Positions 8,848 through 16,000 of a DNA stretch of 64,000 nucleotides are shown here, in pieces. A program made the translations under genes and the position numbers. The first letter of the stretch is position 1, and the number at the start of each line of letters is the position of its first letter. The stretch covers positions 186,001 through 250,000 of the forward strand of contig CALQKH020000001.1 in assembly GCA_943331105.2 (NCBI GenBank). Direction: 5' to 3'. The DNA is from Akkermansia muciniphila. Its GTDB lineage: Bacteria; Pseudomonadota; Gammaproteobacteria; Burkholderiales; Burkholderiaceae_C. The notes under the pieces were generated by a model. It searched no databases and was not told the origin of the DNA. It was given only the letters and a program-made list of their open reading frames with translations.

Positions 8848-8906
8848 ATAAAGCCCGGGGTGCACAATCTCATCTTTTAAGTCAAAACCTTGACAGGAGA
8901 CACCCC

Positions 8907-10535
8907 ATGCAGGGACTGATGCAACAGCAATCATTGCTGATTTCTTCGTTGATCGACTTTGCCGAAAAACACCACGGCGACAGCGAGGTGGTCTCGCGCC
9001 GAGTAGAAGGCGACATTCACCGCAGCAATTGGGCGCAAGTGGCTCGCCGTTCTCGCCAAGTGGCGAACGCGCTGGACGCTCAAAACGTGCCCCAAGGAGC
9101 CCGCATCGCCACCTTGGCATGGAACGGTTACCGGCACCTTGAGCTTTACTTTGGCGTCAGCGGATCGGGCCGCGTCTTGCACACCATCAACCCACGCTTG
9201 CACCCTGAGCAAATGGCCTGGATTGCCAACCACGCCGAAGACCAAGTGCTTTGCTTTGACATGACGTTTTTGCCATTGGTGAAAGTCCTGCATGCCCATT
9301 GCAAGACCGTGACCCATTTTGTCGCGCTGTGCGATGCTGACAATTTACCCAGCGACACCGACATTCCCAATTTGGTGAGCTACGAGGCTTGGATGGGTCA
9401 ACAACCCGACAGCTATCGCTGGCCACAACTCGATGAAAACACCGCGTGCAGCCTTTGCTATACGAGTGGAACCACAGGCAATCCCAAGGGGACTTTGTAC
9501 AGCCACCGCTCAACAGTGCTGCACGCTTATGCAGCCGCATTGCCCGATTCCATGTGCATATCTGCCCGGGACGCCATCTTGCCCGTGGTACCCATGTTCC
9601 ACGTCAATGCCTGGGGTATTCCATACAGCGCGGCAATGGCAGGCGCCAAACTGGTTTTTCCTGGACCGGCTTTGGACGGCAAATCGGTCTACGAATTGAT
9701 TGAATCTGAAGGTGTCAGCTTTGCGGCAGGTGTCCCCACAGTCTGGCAAATGTTGCTCGGCCATATGAAACCGGCGGGCCTTAAGTTCAGCACACTCCAG
9801 CGCACGGTGATTGGCGGCTCGGCATGTCCACCCGCCATGATCGATGCATTCCGTGAAGACTATGGCGTGGATGTTTTGCATGCTTGGGGCATGACCGAAA
9901 TGAGCCCTTTGGGCACCGTCTGCACCTTGAAGAACAAACACTTGAGCATGCCTGCCGATGCACAAATGAAATTGCGCATGAAGCAAGGTCGCTGCATTTA
10001 CGGCATTGACATGAAGATTGTCGATGCCGACGGAAATTCATTGCCCCATGACGGCAAAGCAGCAGGCGACCTGTTGGTCAAAGGTCCTTGGGTGATTGCC
10101 TCCTATTTCAAGCAGGAAGGTGGAGACCCCTTGGTCGAAGGATGGTTCCCGACAGGCGATGTGGCCACCATTGATGCCGATGGTTTCATGCAAATCACGG
10201 ACCGCAGCAAAGACGTGATCAAGTCGGGCGGTGAATGGATCAGCTCCATCGATGTTGAAAACATCGCCATGGGACACCCGGCAGTGGCCATGGCAGCGTG
10301 CATTGGCATGCGCCATCCCAAATGGGACGAGAGGCCCATTGTGTGTGTGGTCAAAAAGGCCGGATTGGAGGTCAGCCGCGAAGAATTGATCGCTTTTTAT
10401 GAGGGAAAAACGGCCAAGTGGCAAATCCCGGACGATGTGGTCTTTGTCGATGCCATTCCATTGGGAGGCACCGGCAAGATGCTCAAGACGCGACTGCGCG
10501 AACAATTGGCCAATTACATGTTGCCTGGGCTTTGA
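8907..10535 (+). CDS. DmdB-like acyl-CoA synthetase (AMP-forming)
   Basis: 542 residues. It activates a carboxylic acid with ATP and CoA through an acyl-adenylate. The P-loop [11 protein letters not shown] lies near residue 188, the A5 region WGMTEMSP near 330, GWFPTGD near 412, [15 protein letters not shown] near 432 and the catalytic Lys in GGTGKMLKT near 527. The opening ([16 protein letters not shown], then [17 protein letters not shown]) resembles 3-methylmercaptopropionyl-CoA ligases (DmdB) and medium-chain ligases; no dmdA lies nearby. A good ribosome site (AGGAGA) precedes the ATG. It is the first gene of the catabolic block and shares an upstream dyad with livK. Confidence 0.88.
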   Translation: MQGLMQQQSLLISSLIDFAEKHHGDSEVVSRRVEGDIHRSNWAQVARRSRQVANALDAQNVPQGARIATLAWNGYRHLELYFGVSGSGRVLHTINPRLHPEQMAWIANHAEDQVLCFDMTFLPLVKVLHAHCKTVTHFVALCDADNLPSDTDIPNLVSYEAWMGQQPDSYRWPQLDENTACSLCYTSGTTGNPKGTLYSHRSTVLHAYAAALPDSMCISARDAILPVVPMFHVNAWGIPYSAAMAGAKLVFPGPALDGKSVYELIESEGVSFAAGVPTVWQMLLGHMKPAGLKFSTLQRTVIGGSACPPAMIDAFREDYGVDVLHAWGMTEMSPLGTVCTLKNKHLSMPADAQMKLRMKQGRCIYGIDMKIVDADGNSLPHDGKAAGDLLVKGPWVIASYFKQEGGDPLVEGWFPTGDVATIDADGFMQITDRSKDVIKSGGEWISSIDVENIAMGHPAVAMAACIGMRHPKWDERPIVCVVKKAGLEVSREELIAFYEGKTAKWQIPDDVVFVDAIPLGGTGKMLKTRLREQLANYMLPGL

Positions 10536-10580
10536 CTGCGATCATGAATTGAAGATTAAAAGTCGCGGGTGTGATACCCC

Positions 10581-10594
10581 TTAGGGGCAAACCC
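10581..10594 (+). promoter_or_regulatory. dyad TTAGGGGCAAACCC upstream of livK
   Basis: The site lies 68 bases before the livK ATG. It is preceded by CCCC, so CCCC-TTA-GGGG-CAAA-CCCC forms overlapping symmetric halves. It is nearly identical to the site at 8834-8847, suggesting that one regulator controls the ligase and the importer. Confidence 0.5.
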
Positions 10595-10662
10595 CGAGCG
10601 ATTTTCTTTGGGCTGAGGTTACGCTTCATTGGTCATACATTTACAAAGCAGGAGACCTTGTC

Positions 10663-11895
10663 ATGAAAACCACCATCCGTTTGATCGCCGCCACCACTTT
10701 GGCCCTCAGCGCCATGGGTGCTTATGCGCAAAAAGGCGAAACCGTCAAAATCGCCTGGATTGATCCTTTGTCGGGCCTGATGGCACCTGTGGGCAGCAAC
10801 CAGCTCAAGAGCTTTCAGTTCTTTGCAGAAAAGTTCAGCAAAACCAATCCTGCAGGTGTCAAGTTTGAGGTGATTGGCATTGACAACAAGTTGAGCCCCG
10901 CTGAAAGCCTGAACGCCCTGAAGGCCGCTATGGACCAAGGCGTGCGTTACATCACCCAAGGTAACGGTTCGTCTGTCGCAGGTGCTCTGATCGAAGCCGT
11001 GAACAGGCATAACGAGCGCAATCCCGGTAAAGAAATCATTTTCTTGAACCACTCAGCGGTCGACCCAGACTTCACCAACAGCAAGTGCAGTTTCTGGCAT
11101 TTCCGTTTTGATGCCGATACTTCCATGAAGATGGAAGCCATGACCACCTTCATGAAAGACCAGAAGGACATCAAAAACGTCTATCTGCTCAACCAGAACT
11201 ACTCTCACGGCCACCAAATGGTGCGCTATGCCAAAGAAAACATTGCGCGCAAGATGCCCGATGTGAAAATCGTGGGTGAAGACCTGCATCCTTTGGCGCA
11301 AGTGCGTGATTTCGCCCCCTACATCGCCAAAATCAAGGCTTCGGGTGCAGACACCGTCATCACCGGCAACTGGGGTTCTGACTTGGCCTTGCTGGTCAAG
11401 GCGGCCAACGAAGGTGGTTACAACGGCAAGTTCTACACCTATTACACCGGTGTGACGGGCACACCCACTGCCTTGGGGCAAGGCGGTGCGGGCCGTGTTT
11501 TCCAAATTTCCTATAACCACTACAACATGGGTGGTGAGATGGGCAAATGGATGGCCGAATTCAAGCAAAAGTTCAACGATGATTTCTACACTGGCTCTGT
11601 GATTTCGATTTACAGCGCTCTGGGTGAGGCCATGGCCAAGGCCAAATCGACCGATCCAGTCAAAGTGGCAGCGGCCCTCTCGGGCTTGACCTTCAAGAGC
11701 TACCACGGTGAAGTTCAAATGCGCAAAACCGACCACCAATTGCAGCAACCGCTGTGGATGACCGTTTGGCAAAAGGCGGACAAGAAGTTCCCTTACAGCC
11801 CAGAAAACACGGGCATGACCTTGGCTCCCGTCAAGGAATACCCATCGTTCATCTCCAGCACACCCACCAGCTGCCAGATGAAGCGTCCAAGCTAA
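10663..11895 (+). CDS. Liv-type ABC transporter substrate-binding protein
   Basis: 410 residues. The signal peptide is MKTTIRLIAATTLALSAMGAYA followed by Q, so the protein is periplasmic. It has the type I periplasmic binding fold (Peripla_BP_6) typical of LivK-like proteins: KIAWIDPLSGLMAPVG, then VRYITQGNGSSVAGALIEA, FLNHSAVDPDF and a late YHGEVQMRKTDHQ. It feeds the permease and ATPase genes that follow. Its neighbours are fatty-acid type enzymes, so I infer a carboxylic-acid or acyl-type ligand rather than leucine, but the sequence does not show this. A terminator-like hairpin follows the gene and probably keeps the binding protein more abundant than the membrane parts. Confidence 0.9.
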   Translation: MKTTIRLIAATTLALSAMGAYAQKGETVKIAWIDPLSGLMAPVGSNQLKSFQFFAEKFSKTNPAGVKFEVIGIDNKLSPAESLNALKAAMDQGVRYITQGNGSSVAGALIEAVNRHNERNPGKEIIFLNHSAVDPDFTNSKCSFWHFRFDADTSMKMEAMTTFMKDQKDIKNVYLLNQNYSHGHQMVRYAKENIARKMPDVKIVGEDLHPLAQVRDFAPYIAKIKASGADTVITGNWGSDLALLVKAANEGGYNGKFYTYYTGVTGTPTALGQGGAGRVFQISYNHYNMGGEMGKWMAEFKQKFNDDFYTGSVISIYSALGEAMAKAKSTDPVKVAAALSGLTFKSYHGEVQMRKTDHQLQQPLWMTVWQKADKKFPYSPENTGMTLAPVKEYPSFISSTPTSCQMKRPS

Positions 11896-11899
11896 GCAC

Positions 11900-11941
11900 G
11901 GGACGTCATCACCGTTCAATTTTGCAAGGGGTTGACGTCCC
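11900..11941 (+). other. stem-loop in the livK-livH gap
   Basis: GGGACGTCA (11900-11908) and TGACGTCCC (11933-11941) are perfect inverted copies with a 24-nt loop. It begins five bases after the livK stop. It lacks a T-run and may stabilise the livK message 3' end. Confidence 0.55.
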
Positions 11942-11967
11942 GTCATCGCCTTGCAGTGTGGGCCCAG

Positions 11968-11998
11968 ACCCGATCAACACACGTTCATCGGGTTTTTT
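11968..11998 (+). terminator. terminator between livK and livH
   Basis: ACCCGAT (11968-11974) pairs with ATCGGGT (11987-11993), followed by a T-rich run TTTTTGTTTTTT. It probably ends part of the livK transcripts before the permease genes. Confidence 0.7.
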
Positions 11999-12082
11999 GT
12001 TTTTTGCCTTCCTTCACTGGGTCGGTTGATCTGGCCCACTTTCGGTAACGCAGTTAGACCCTTGAAGGTCTGGAAAGTTTTT

Positions 12083-13117
12083 ATGGAGTTTTTCATCATC
12101 TCCATGCTCAACGGTCTCAGTTACGGACTGTTGCTCTTCATGCTCAGCTCCGGCCTGACGCTGATTTTCAGCATGATGGGTGTTCTCAATTTTGCTCACG
12201 CCAGTTTTTACATGGTCGGTGCATATTTTGGCTACACCCTGACTGGTTGGATCGGTTTTTGGCCTGCTCTCGTGTTGGCGCCCTTGTTGGTAGGGGCCTG
12301 TGGCGCGGTCTTTGAACGTGTCACATTGCGCAAGGTCCATCCTTTTGGCCATGTCCCAGAGTTGCTGGTGACCTTTGGCTTGTCCTATGTGGTTTTGGAA
12401 GTGGTGCAATTGGTATGGGGGCGTACAGCGGTTGAGTTCCCCCCACCCGAAATTTTGCGCAGTTCTGCTTTTACCCTGATCAACCACTCGGTTGACGGTC
12501 TCAGTTTTGTTTGGGGTGCCGCACCTGCAGAAGCATGCACCGCTGCGGATACCGCTGTGCGTTTGGTGTGTTCACCCTTCCCGGCCACCCGGGGCTTCAT
12601 GATGCTGGTGGCTGTTTTGATGCTCTTGTCCTTGTGGCTGCTCCTGACTCGCACCCGCATTGGCCTAGTGATTCAGGCCGCTTTGACGCATCCCGAAATG
12701 GTTGAATCCTTGGGCCACAACGTGCCCCGTGTGTTCATGTTGGTTTTTGGTGCAGGCACCGGTTTGGCCGGCTTGGCGGGTGTCATTGGTGGAAGTACTT
12801 TTGTGACCGAACCTGCCATGGCAGCCACTGTCGGTTCGGTGATCTTTGTGGTGGTGGTGGTGGGCGGCATGGGCTCTCTGTCGGGGGCGTTTTTGGCATC
12901 CATCTTGATTGGGGTGATTCAGACCTTTGCTGTGGCCATTGATTACTCTTTCCTCACATTGGCCAAGGACATGGGCTGGGCGTTGTCGGCCGCCACCCAA
13001 GAAAATTCTTTTGCAAAACTCACCATTTCACAGGTTGCACCGATCTTGCCTTATTTGTTCCTGGTTCTGATTCTGATTTTCCGGCCCAAAGGCCTCTTGG
13101 GCACACGCGAAGGTTAA
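12083..13117 (+). CDS. Liv-type ABC transporter permease (LivH family)
   Basis: About 344 residues with eight or more hydrophobic segments. It is an inner-membrane permease of the branched-chain amino acid type. Typical motifs include NGLSYGLLLFMLSSGLTLIFSMMGVLNFAH near the start, the EAA-like VVVVGGMGSLSGAFLAS near residue 255 and a final FRPKGLLGTREG. I chose the ATG at 12083 (MEFFIISMLNG), because the open frame upstream runs through the terminator. A Cys-containing loop at about 145-165 is longer than in E. coli LivH. The next permease gene starts three bases after the stop. Confidence 0.92.
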   Translation: MEFFIISMLNGLSYGLLLFMLSSGLTLIFSMMGVLNFAHASFYMVGAYFGYTLTGWIGFWPALVLAPLLVGACGAVFERVTLRKVHPFGHVPELLVTFGLSYVVLEVVQLVWGRTAVEFPPPEILRSSAFTLINHSVDGLSFVWGAAPAEACTAADTAVRLVCSPFPATRGFMMLVAVLMLLSLWLLLTRTRIGLVIQAALTHPEMVESLGHNVPRVFMLVFGAGTGLAGLAGVIGGSTFVTEPAMAATVGSVIFVVVVVGGMGSLSGAFLASILIGVIQTFAVAIDYSFLTLAKDMGWALSAATQENSFAKLTISQVAPILPYLFLVLILIFRPKGLLGTREG

Positions 13118-13120
13118 GCC

Positions 13121-14413
13121 ATGGCTGCTGTTTACAAATTCAAACCCTACAACGTTGGGCGTTGGGTCATCTGGAGCGCTTTTGCGCTGGTCTTGGTCTT
13201 CGCACCTTTGGTGTTCACCAGCAACTTATCGACCACGATGTTGGCGCAAATGGGCATTGCCATCATTGCCTGCCTTTCGTACAACATACTCTTGGGTCAA
13301 GGCGGCATGCTCAGCTTTGGCCACGCGGTCTACACCGGGCTGGGCTCTTACATGGCGATCCACGCCTTGAATGCCGTATCGGGTGGAAAGTTGCACATTC
13401 CCGTGAGCTTGCTACCCATAGTGGGAGGACTGGCCGGCATGGGTTTTGCCATTTTGCTGGGTTGGGTCACCACGCGCAAATCCGGCACACCTTTTGCCAT
13501 GATCACCTTGGGCGTCGCAGAGTTGGTGTTCGCCATGTCGCTCATGTTTTCTGAGTTTTTTGGCGGAGAAGCGGGTGTCTCTGGCAACCGCGTGACCGGT
13601 CAGCCATTTTTTGGCATCACTTATGCGCAGCAAATTCAGGTTTATTACCTGATTGCGATCTACACATTCGTGTGTGTGGCCCTCATGTATGCCTTTACAC
13701 AAACCCCGTTGGGTCGCATCCTCAATGCGGTGCGCGACAACCCAGAGCGGGTCGAGTTCATTGGCTACAACACGCAGCGTGTCCGGTACATGGCCTTCAT
13801 CATTTCTGGCTTTTTTGCCGGCATTGCAGGTGGCTTGGGTGCTCTCAACTTTGAGATTGTGACGGCCGAGGTCGTGGGTGCAGCACGTTCAGGGGCCTAT
13901 TTGCTCTTCACATTCTTGGGTGGTGCCACCTTCTTTTTTGGCCCCATCATTGGTGGCATTTTGATGATCATTGCCTTTGTTTTGCTGTCTGAGTTGACCA
14001 AGGCTTGGTTGCTGTATTTGGGCTTGATTTTCTTGTTCATGGTCATGTATGCGCCAGGCGGCATTGCCAGTTTGATCATGATGAATTTGCGCGTTGCCAA
14101 ATTTGGCAAGTTGCGCCAACTTTGGACCACCTATCTGGCTTTGGGTGTGACCGCCATTGTCATGCTTGCAGGAGCGGGCGCCATGATTGAAATGGTCTAC
14201 CACTTGCAGCTCAATTCGGCCTTGGGCGATACCGTGAAATTCATGGGAGCCAGCCTGAATGCCAGAGGGCTTGACAGCTGGTTGGGTTCAGCCTTTGTCA
14301 TGCTGACGGGTCTGGGTTTGTTCGAGTTGACACGTCGCCAATTTGCCCGTGACTGGAGTGAAATCCAGACGGAAATCGAAAAAGAAATCAAGCGAAGGGA
14401 AACTGCGGTATGA
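13121..14413 (+). CDS. Liv-type ABC transporter permease (LivM family) with C-terminal extension
   Basis: 430 residues. The core (about 15-325) is a normal LivM permease: SYNILLGQGGMLSFGHA, TPLGRILNAVRDNPERVEFIGYN, GGLGALNFEIVTAE and FLGGATFFFGPIIGG. After the usual end near MVMYAPGGIASL, another 100 residues follow (about 332-430) with two further hydrophobic stretches (YLALGVTAIVMLAGAGAM and WLGSAFVMLTGLGLF) and a charged tail EIQTEIEKEIKRRE. This extension is unusual for the family as I know it. The stop overlaps the following ATPase start by four bases. Confidence 0.92.
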   Translation: MAAVYKFKPYNVGRWVIWSAFALVLVFAPLVFTSNLSTTMLAQMGIAIIACLSYNILLGQGGMLSFGHAVYTGLGSYMAIHALNAVSGGKLHIPVSLLPIVGGLAGMGFAILLGWVTTRKSGTPFAMITLGVAELVFAMSLMFSEFFGGEAGVSGNRVTGQPFFGITYAQQIQVYYLIAIYTFVCVALMYAFTQTPLGRILNAVRDNPERVEFIGYNTQRVRYMAFIISGFFAGIAGGLGALNFEIVTAEVVGAARSGAYLLFTFLGGATFFFGPIIGGILMIIAFVLLSELTKAWLLYLGLIFLFMVMYAPGGIASLIMMNLRVAKFGKLRQLWTTYLALGVTAIVMLAGAGAMIEMVYHLQLNSALGDTVKFMGASLNARGLDSWLGSAFVMLTGLGLFELTRRQFARDWSEIQTEIEKEIKRRETAV

Positions 14414-15180
14414 GTTACGCCCTAGAACTGAAAGACGTTCGCAAGAACTTTGGTAAAACCGAAATCATCCGTGGCGTTGATCTGGCCGTTGAGGCTGGGG
14501 AGCGGATTGCGGTGATTGGCCCCAATGGTGCGGGAAAATCCACGCTGTTCAATTTGATCAGCGGACGATTTGGTCCAACCAGTGGTGATATTTTGCTCAA
14601 TGGTCAGCGCATTCAAAACAAGACTCCCTACGAAATCAACCGAATGGGTTTATCGCGCAGCTTTCAGATCACCAACATTTTCCCCAAGTTGAGTGTTTTT
14701 GAAAATCTACGCTGCGCTGTGCTGTGGAGTTTGGGCTACAAGTACACCTTCATCAAGTTTCTGTCCGGCCTGAAAGATGCCAATGAACGCACGGACCAGC
14801 TGCTGGACATGATCCGCTTGGATAAAAAGCGTGACGTTTTGGCAATGAACTTGACCTATGCAGAACAACGTGCGCTGGAGATTGGCGTGACGATTGCGGG
14901 TGGGGCCGATGTTATTTTGTTGGACGAACCCACTGCGGGCATGAGCAAAAGTGAAACCTCACGTTTTATTCAGCTCATCAAAGAAGTCACCGTGGGAAAA
15001 ACCTTGCTCACCGTGGAACACGACATGGGTGTGGTTTTTGGCTTGGCCGACAAGATTGCGGTGGTGGTCTATGGCGAGGTGATTGCCTTTGACACGCCCG
15101 AATTGGTCCGCTCGAACCCGAAAGTCCAAGAGGCTTACTTGGGCTCACCAGTAGCCGATAACCAAGCAGGAGGCCACTGA
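14410..15180 (+). CDS. ABC transporter ATP-binding protein (LivG family), atypical signature motif
   Basis: 256 residues; cytoplasmic ATPase of the importer. Walker A is canonical (GPNGAGKST, Lys43), Walker B is VILLDEPTAG with catalytic Glu, and the H-loop is TVEHDMG. The LivG-type Q-loop region SRSFQITNIFP is present. The ABC signature reads LTYAEQ at 148-153, where relatives have LAYGDQ or LSYGEQ, so the second glycine is replaced by Ala151. In the LivG/LivF dimer this signature faces the LivF Walker A, which is also altered. Four-base overlap with livM upstream, one-base overlap with livF downstream. Confidence 0.92.
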   Translation: MSYALELKDVRKNFGKTEIIRGVDLAVEAGERIAVIGPNGAGKSTLFNLISGRFGPTSGDILLNGQRIQNKTPYEINRMGLSRSFQITNIFPKLSVFENLRCAVLWSLGYKYTFIKFLSGLKDANERTDQLLDMIRLDKKRDVLAMNLTYAEQRALEIGVTIAGGADVILLDEPTAGMSKSETSRFIQLIKEVTVGKTLLTVEHDMGVVFGLADKIAVVVYGEVIAFDTPELVRSNPKVQEAYLGSPVADNQAGGH

Positions 15181-15875
15181 TGCTGAAAATTGAAAACCTG
15201 CACGCCTACTACGGCAAAAGCCATGTCTTGCATGGTGTGAATTTCGATGTTGCACCTGGTGAAATCGTGGCCCTTTTGGGGCGCAACGGTTCGGGACGAT
15301 CCACCACGGCCAAAGCCATCATGGGTTTGGTGGAGTGCCAAGGGCGAATTGACTGGAAAGGTGAAGCGATTCAAGGCAAAAAAGCTTTTGAAATTGCCCA
15401 CCAAGGCTTGGGCTATGTGCCTGAAAACCGGGAAATTTTCCCCAAGCTCACGGTTCATCAAAACTTGCAGCTGGGTCAAAAGCGCAGTGGCAAAAATGGC
15501 CGATGGTCTTTTGAAGACATGTTCAACATGTTCCCCCGCCTGAAGGAACGAGAGCACACCGAGGCCGGTGTGCTGTCTGGGGGGGAGCAACAGATGCTGA
15601 CCTTGTGCCGGACTCTGATGGGCGATCCTGATCTGATCATCATCGACGAGCCCACCGAGGGTTTGGCGCCGAAAATTGTCGAGCTTGTGGGTCAGTTCCT
15701 GCAGAGCCTGAAAACACGGGGGGTGTCGGTCTTGTTGATCGAGCAAAAACTCACCATCGCGATGAACATCTCAGACAGGGCCTTGGTCATGGGTCACGGC
15801 AGCATCGTGTTCGAAGGAACACCCGATGAACTGCGTGCCAACAATTACATCCGCAAGGAGTGGCTCGAAGTCTGA
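15180..15875 (+). CDS. ABC transporter ATP-binding protein (LivF family), Walker A Lys replaced by Arg
   Basis: 231 residues, standard LivF length. Walker A reads GRNGSGRST, so the nucleotide-binding lysine is Arg40 (codon CGA at 15297-15299). The Q-loop region is VPENREIFPKLTV, the signature is canonical LSGGEQQ, and Walker B is LIIIDEPTEG with the catalytic Glu. The H-loop position is Gln189 (LLIEQK), as is common in LivF. It completes the importer; the next gene, fadB, is 125 bases away with its own operator. Confidence 0.92.
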   Translation: MLKIENLHAYYGKSHVLHGVNFDVAPGEIVALLGRNGSGRSTTAKAIMGLVECQGRIDWKGEAIQGKKAFEIAHQGLGYVPENREIFPKLTVHQNLQLGQKRSGKNGRWSFEDMFNMFPRLKEREHTEAGVLSGGEQQMLTLCRTLMGDPDLIIIDEPTEGLAPKIVELVGQFLQSLKTRGVSVLLIEQKLTIAMNISDRALVMGHGSIVFEGTPDELRANNYIRKEWLEV

Positions 15876-15941
15876 TCACCTGTCGGTGGGGGAGCAGATC
15901 TCTGGGGCGACAAAAATCTTTTGGTTGCCCTTTTTTATGCC

Positions 15942-15947
15942 TACAAT
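15942..15947 (+). promoter_or_regulatory. possible -10 box of the fadB promoter
   Basis: TACAAT matches the sigma-70 -10 consensus at five of six positions. The -35 region 17 bases upstream (TTTTGG at 15919-15924) is weak. The predicted transcription start falls near 15954, just beside the TetR-type operator. Confidence 0.35.
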
Positions 15948-15955
15948 ACGAATAA

Positions 15956-15970
15956 ACGAACGGTCGTTCT
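15956..15970 (+). promoter_or_regulatory. TetR-type operator upstream of the fadB-like gene
   Basis: GAACG-GT-CGTTC (15958-15969) is a perfect short dyad inside ACGAACGGTCGTTCT. Such CGnnCG-centred palindromes are typical of TetR-family repressors that sense acyl-CoA or related ligands. It lies 31 bases before the fadB ATG, at or just after the probable transcription start. No TetR gene is in the window. Confidence 0.5.
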
Positions 15971-16000
15971 TTTTTCATTCTCTATCTAAGGAATTCCAGC

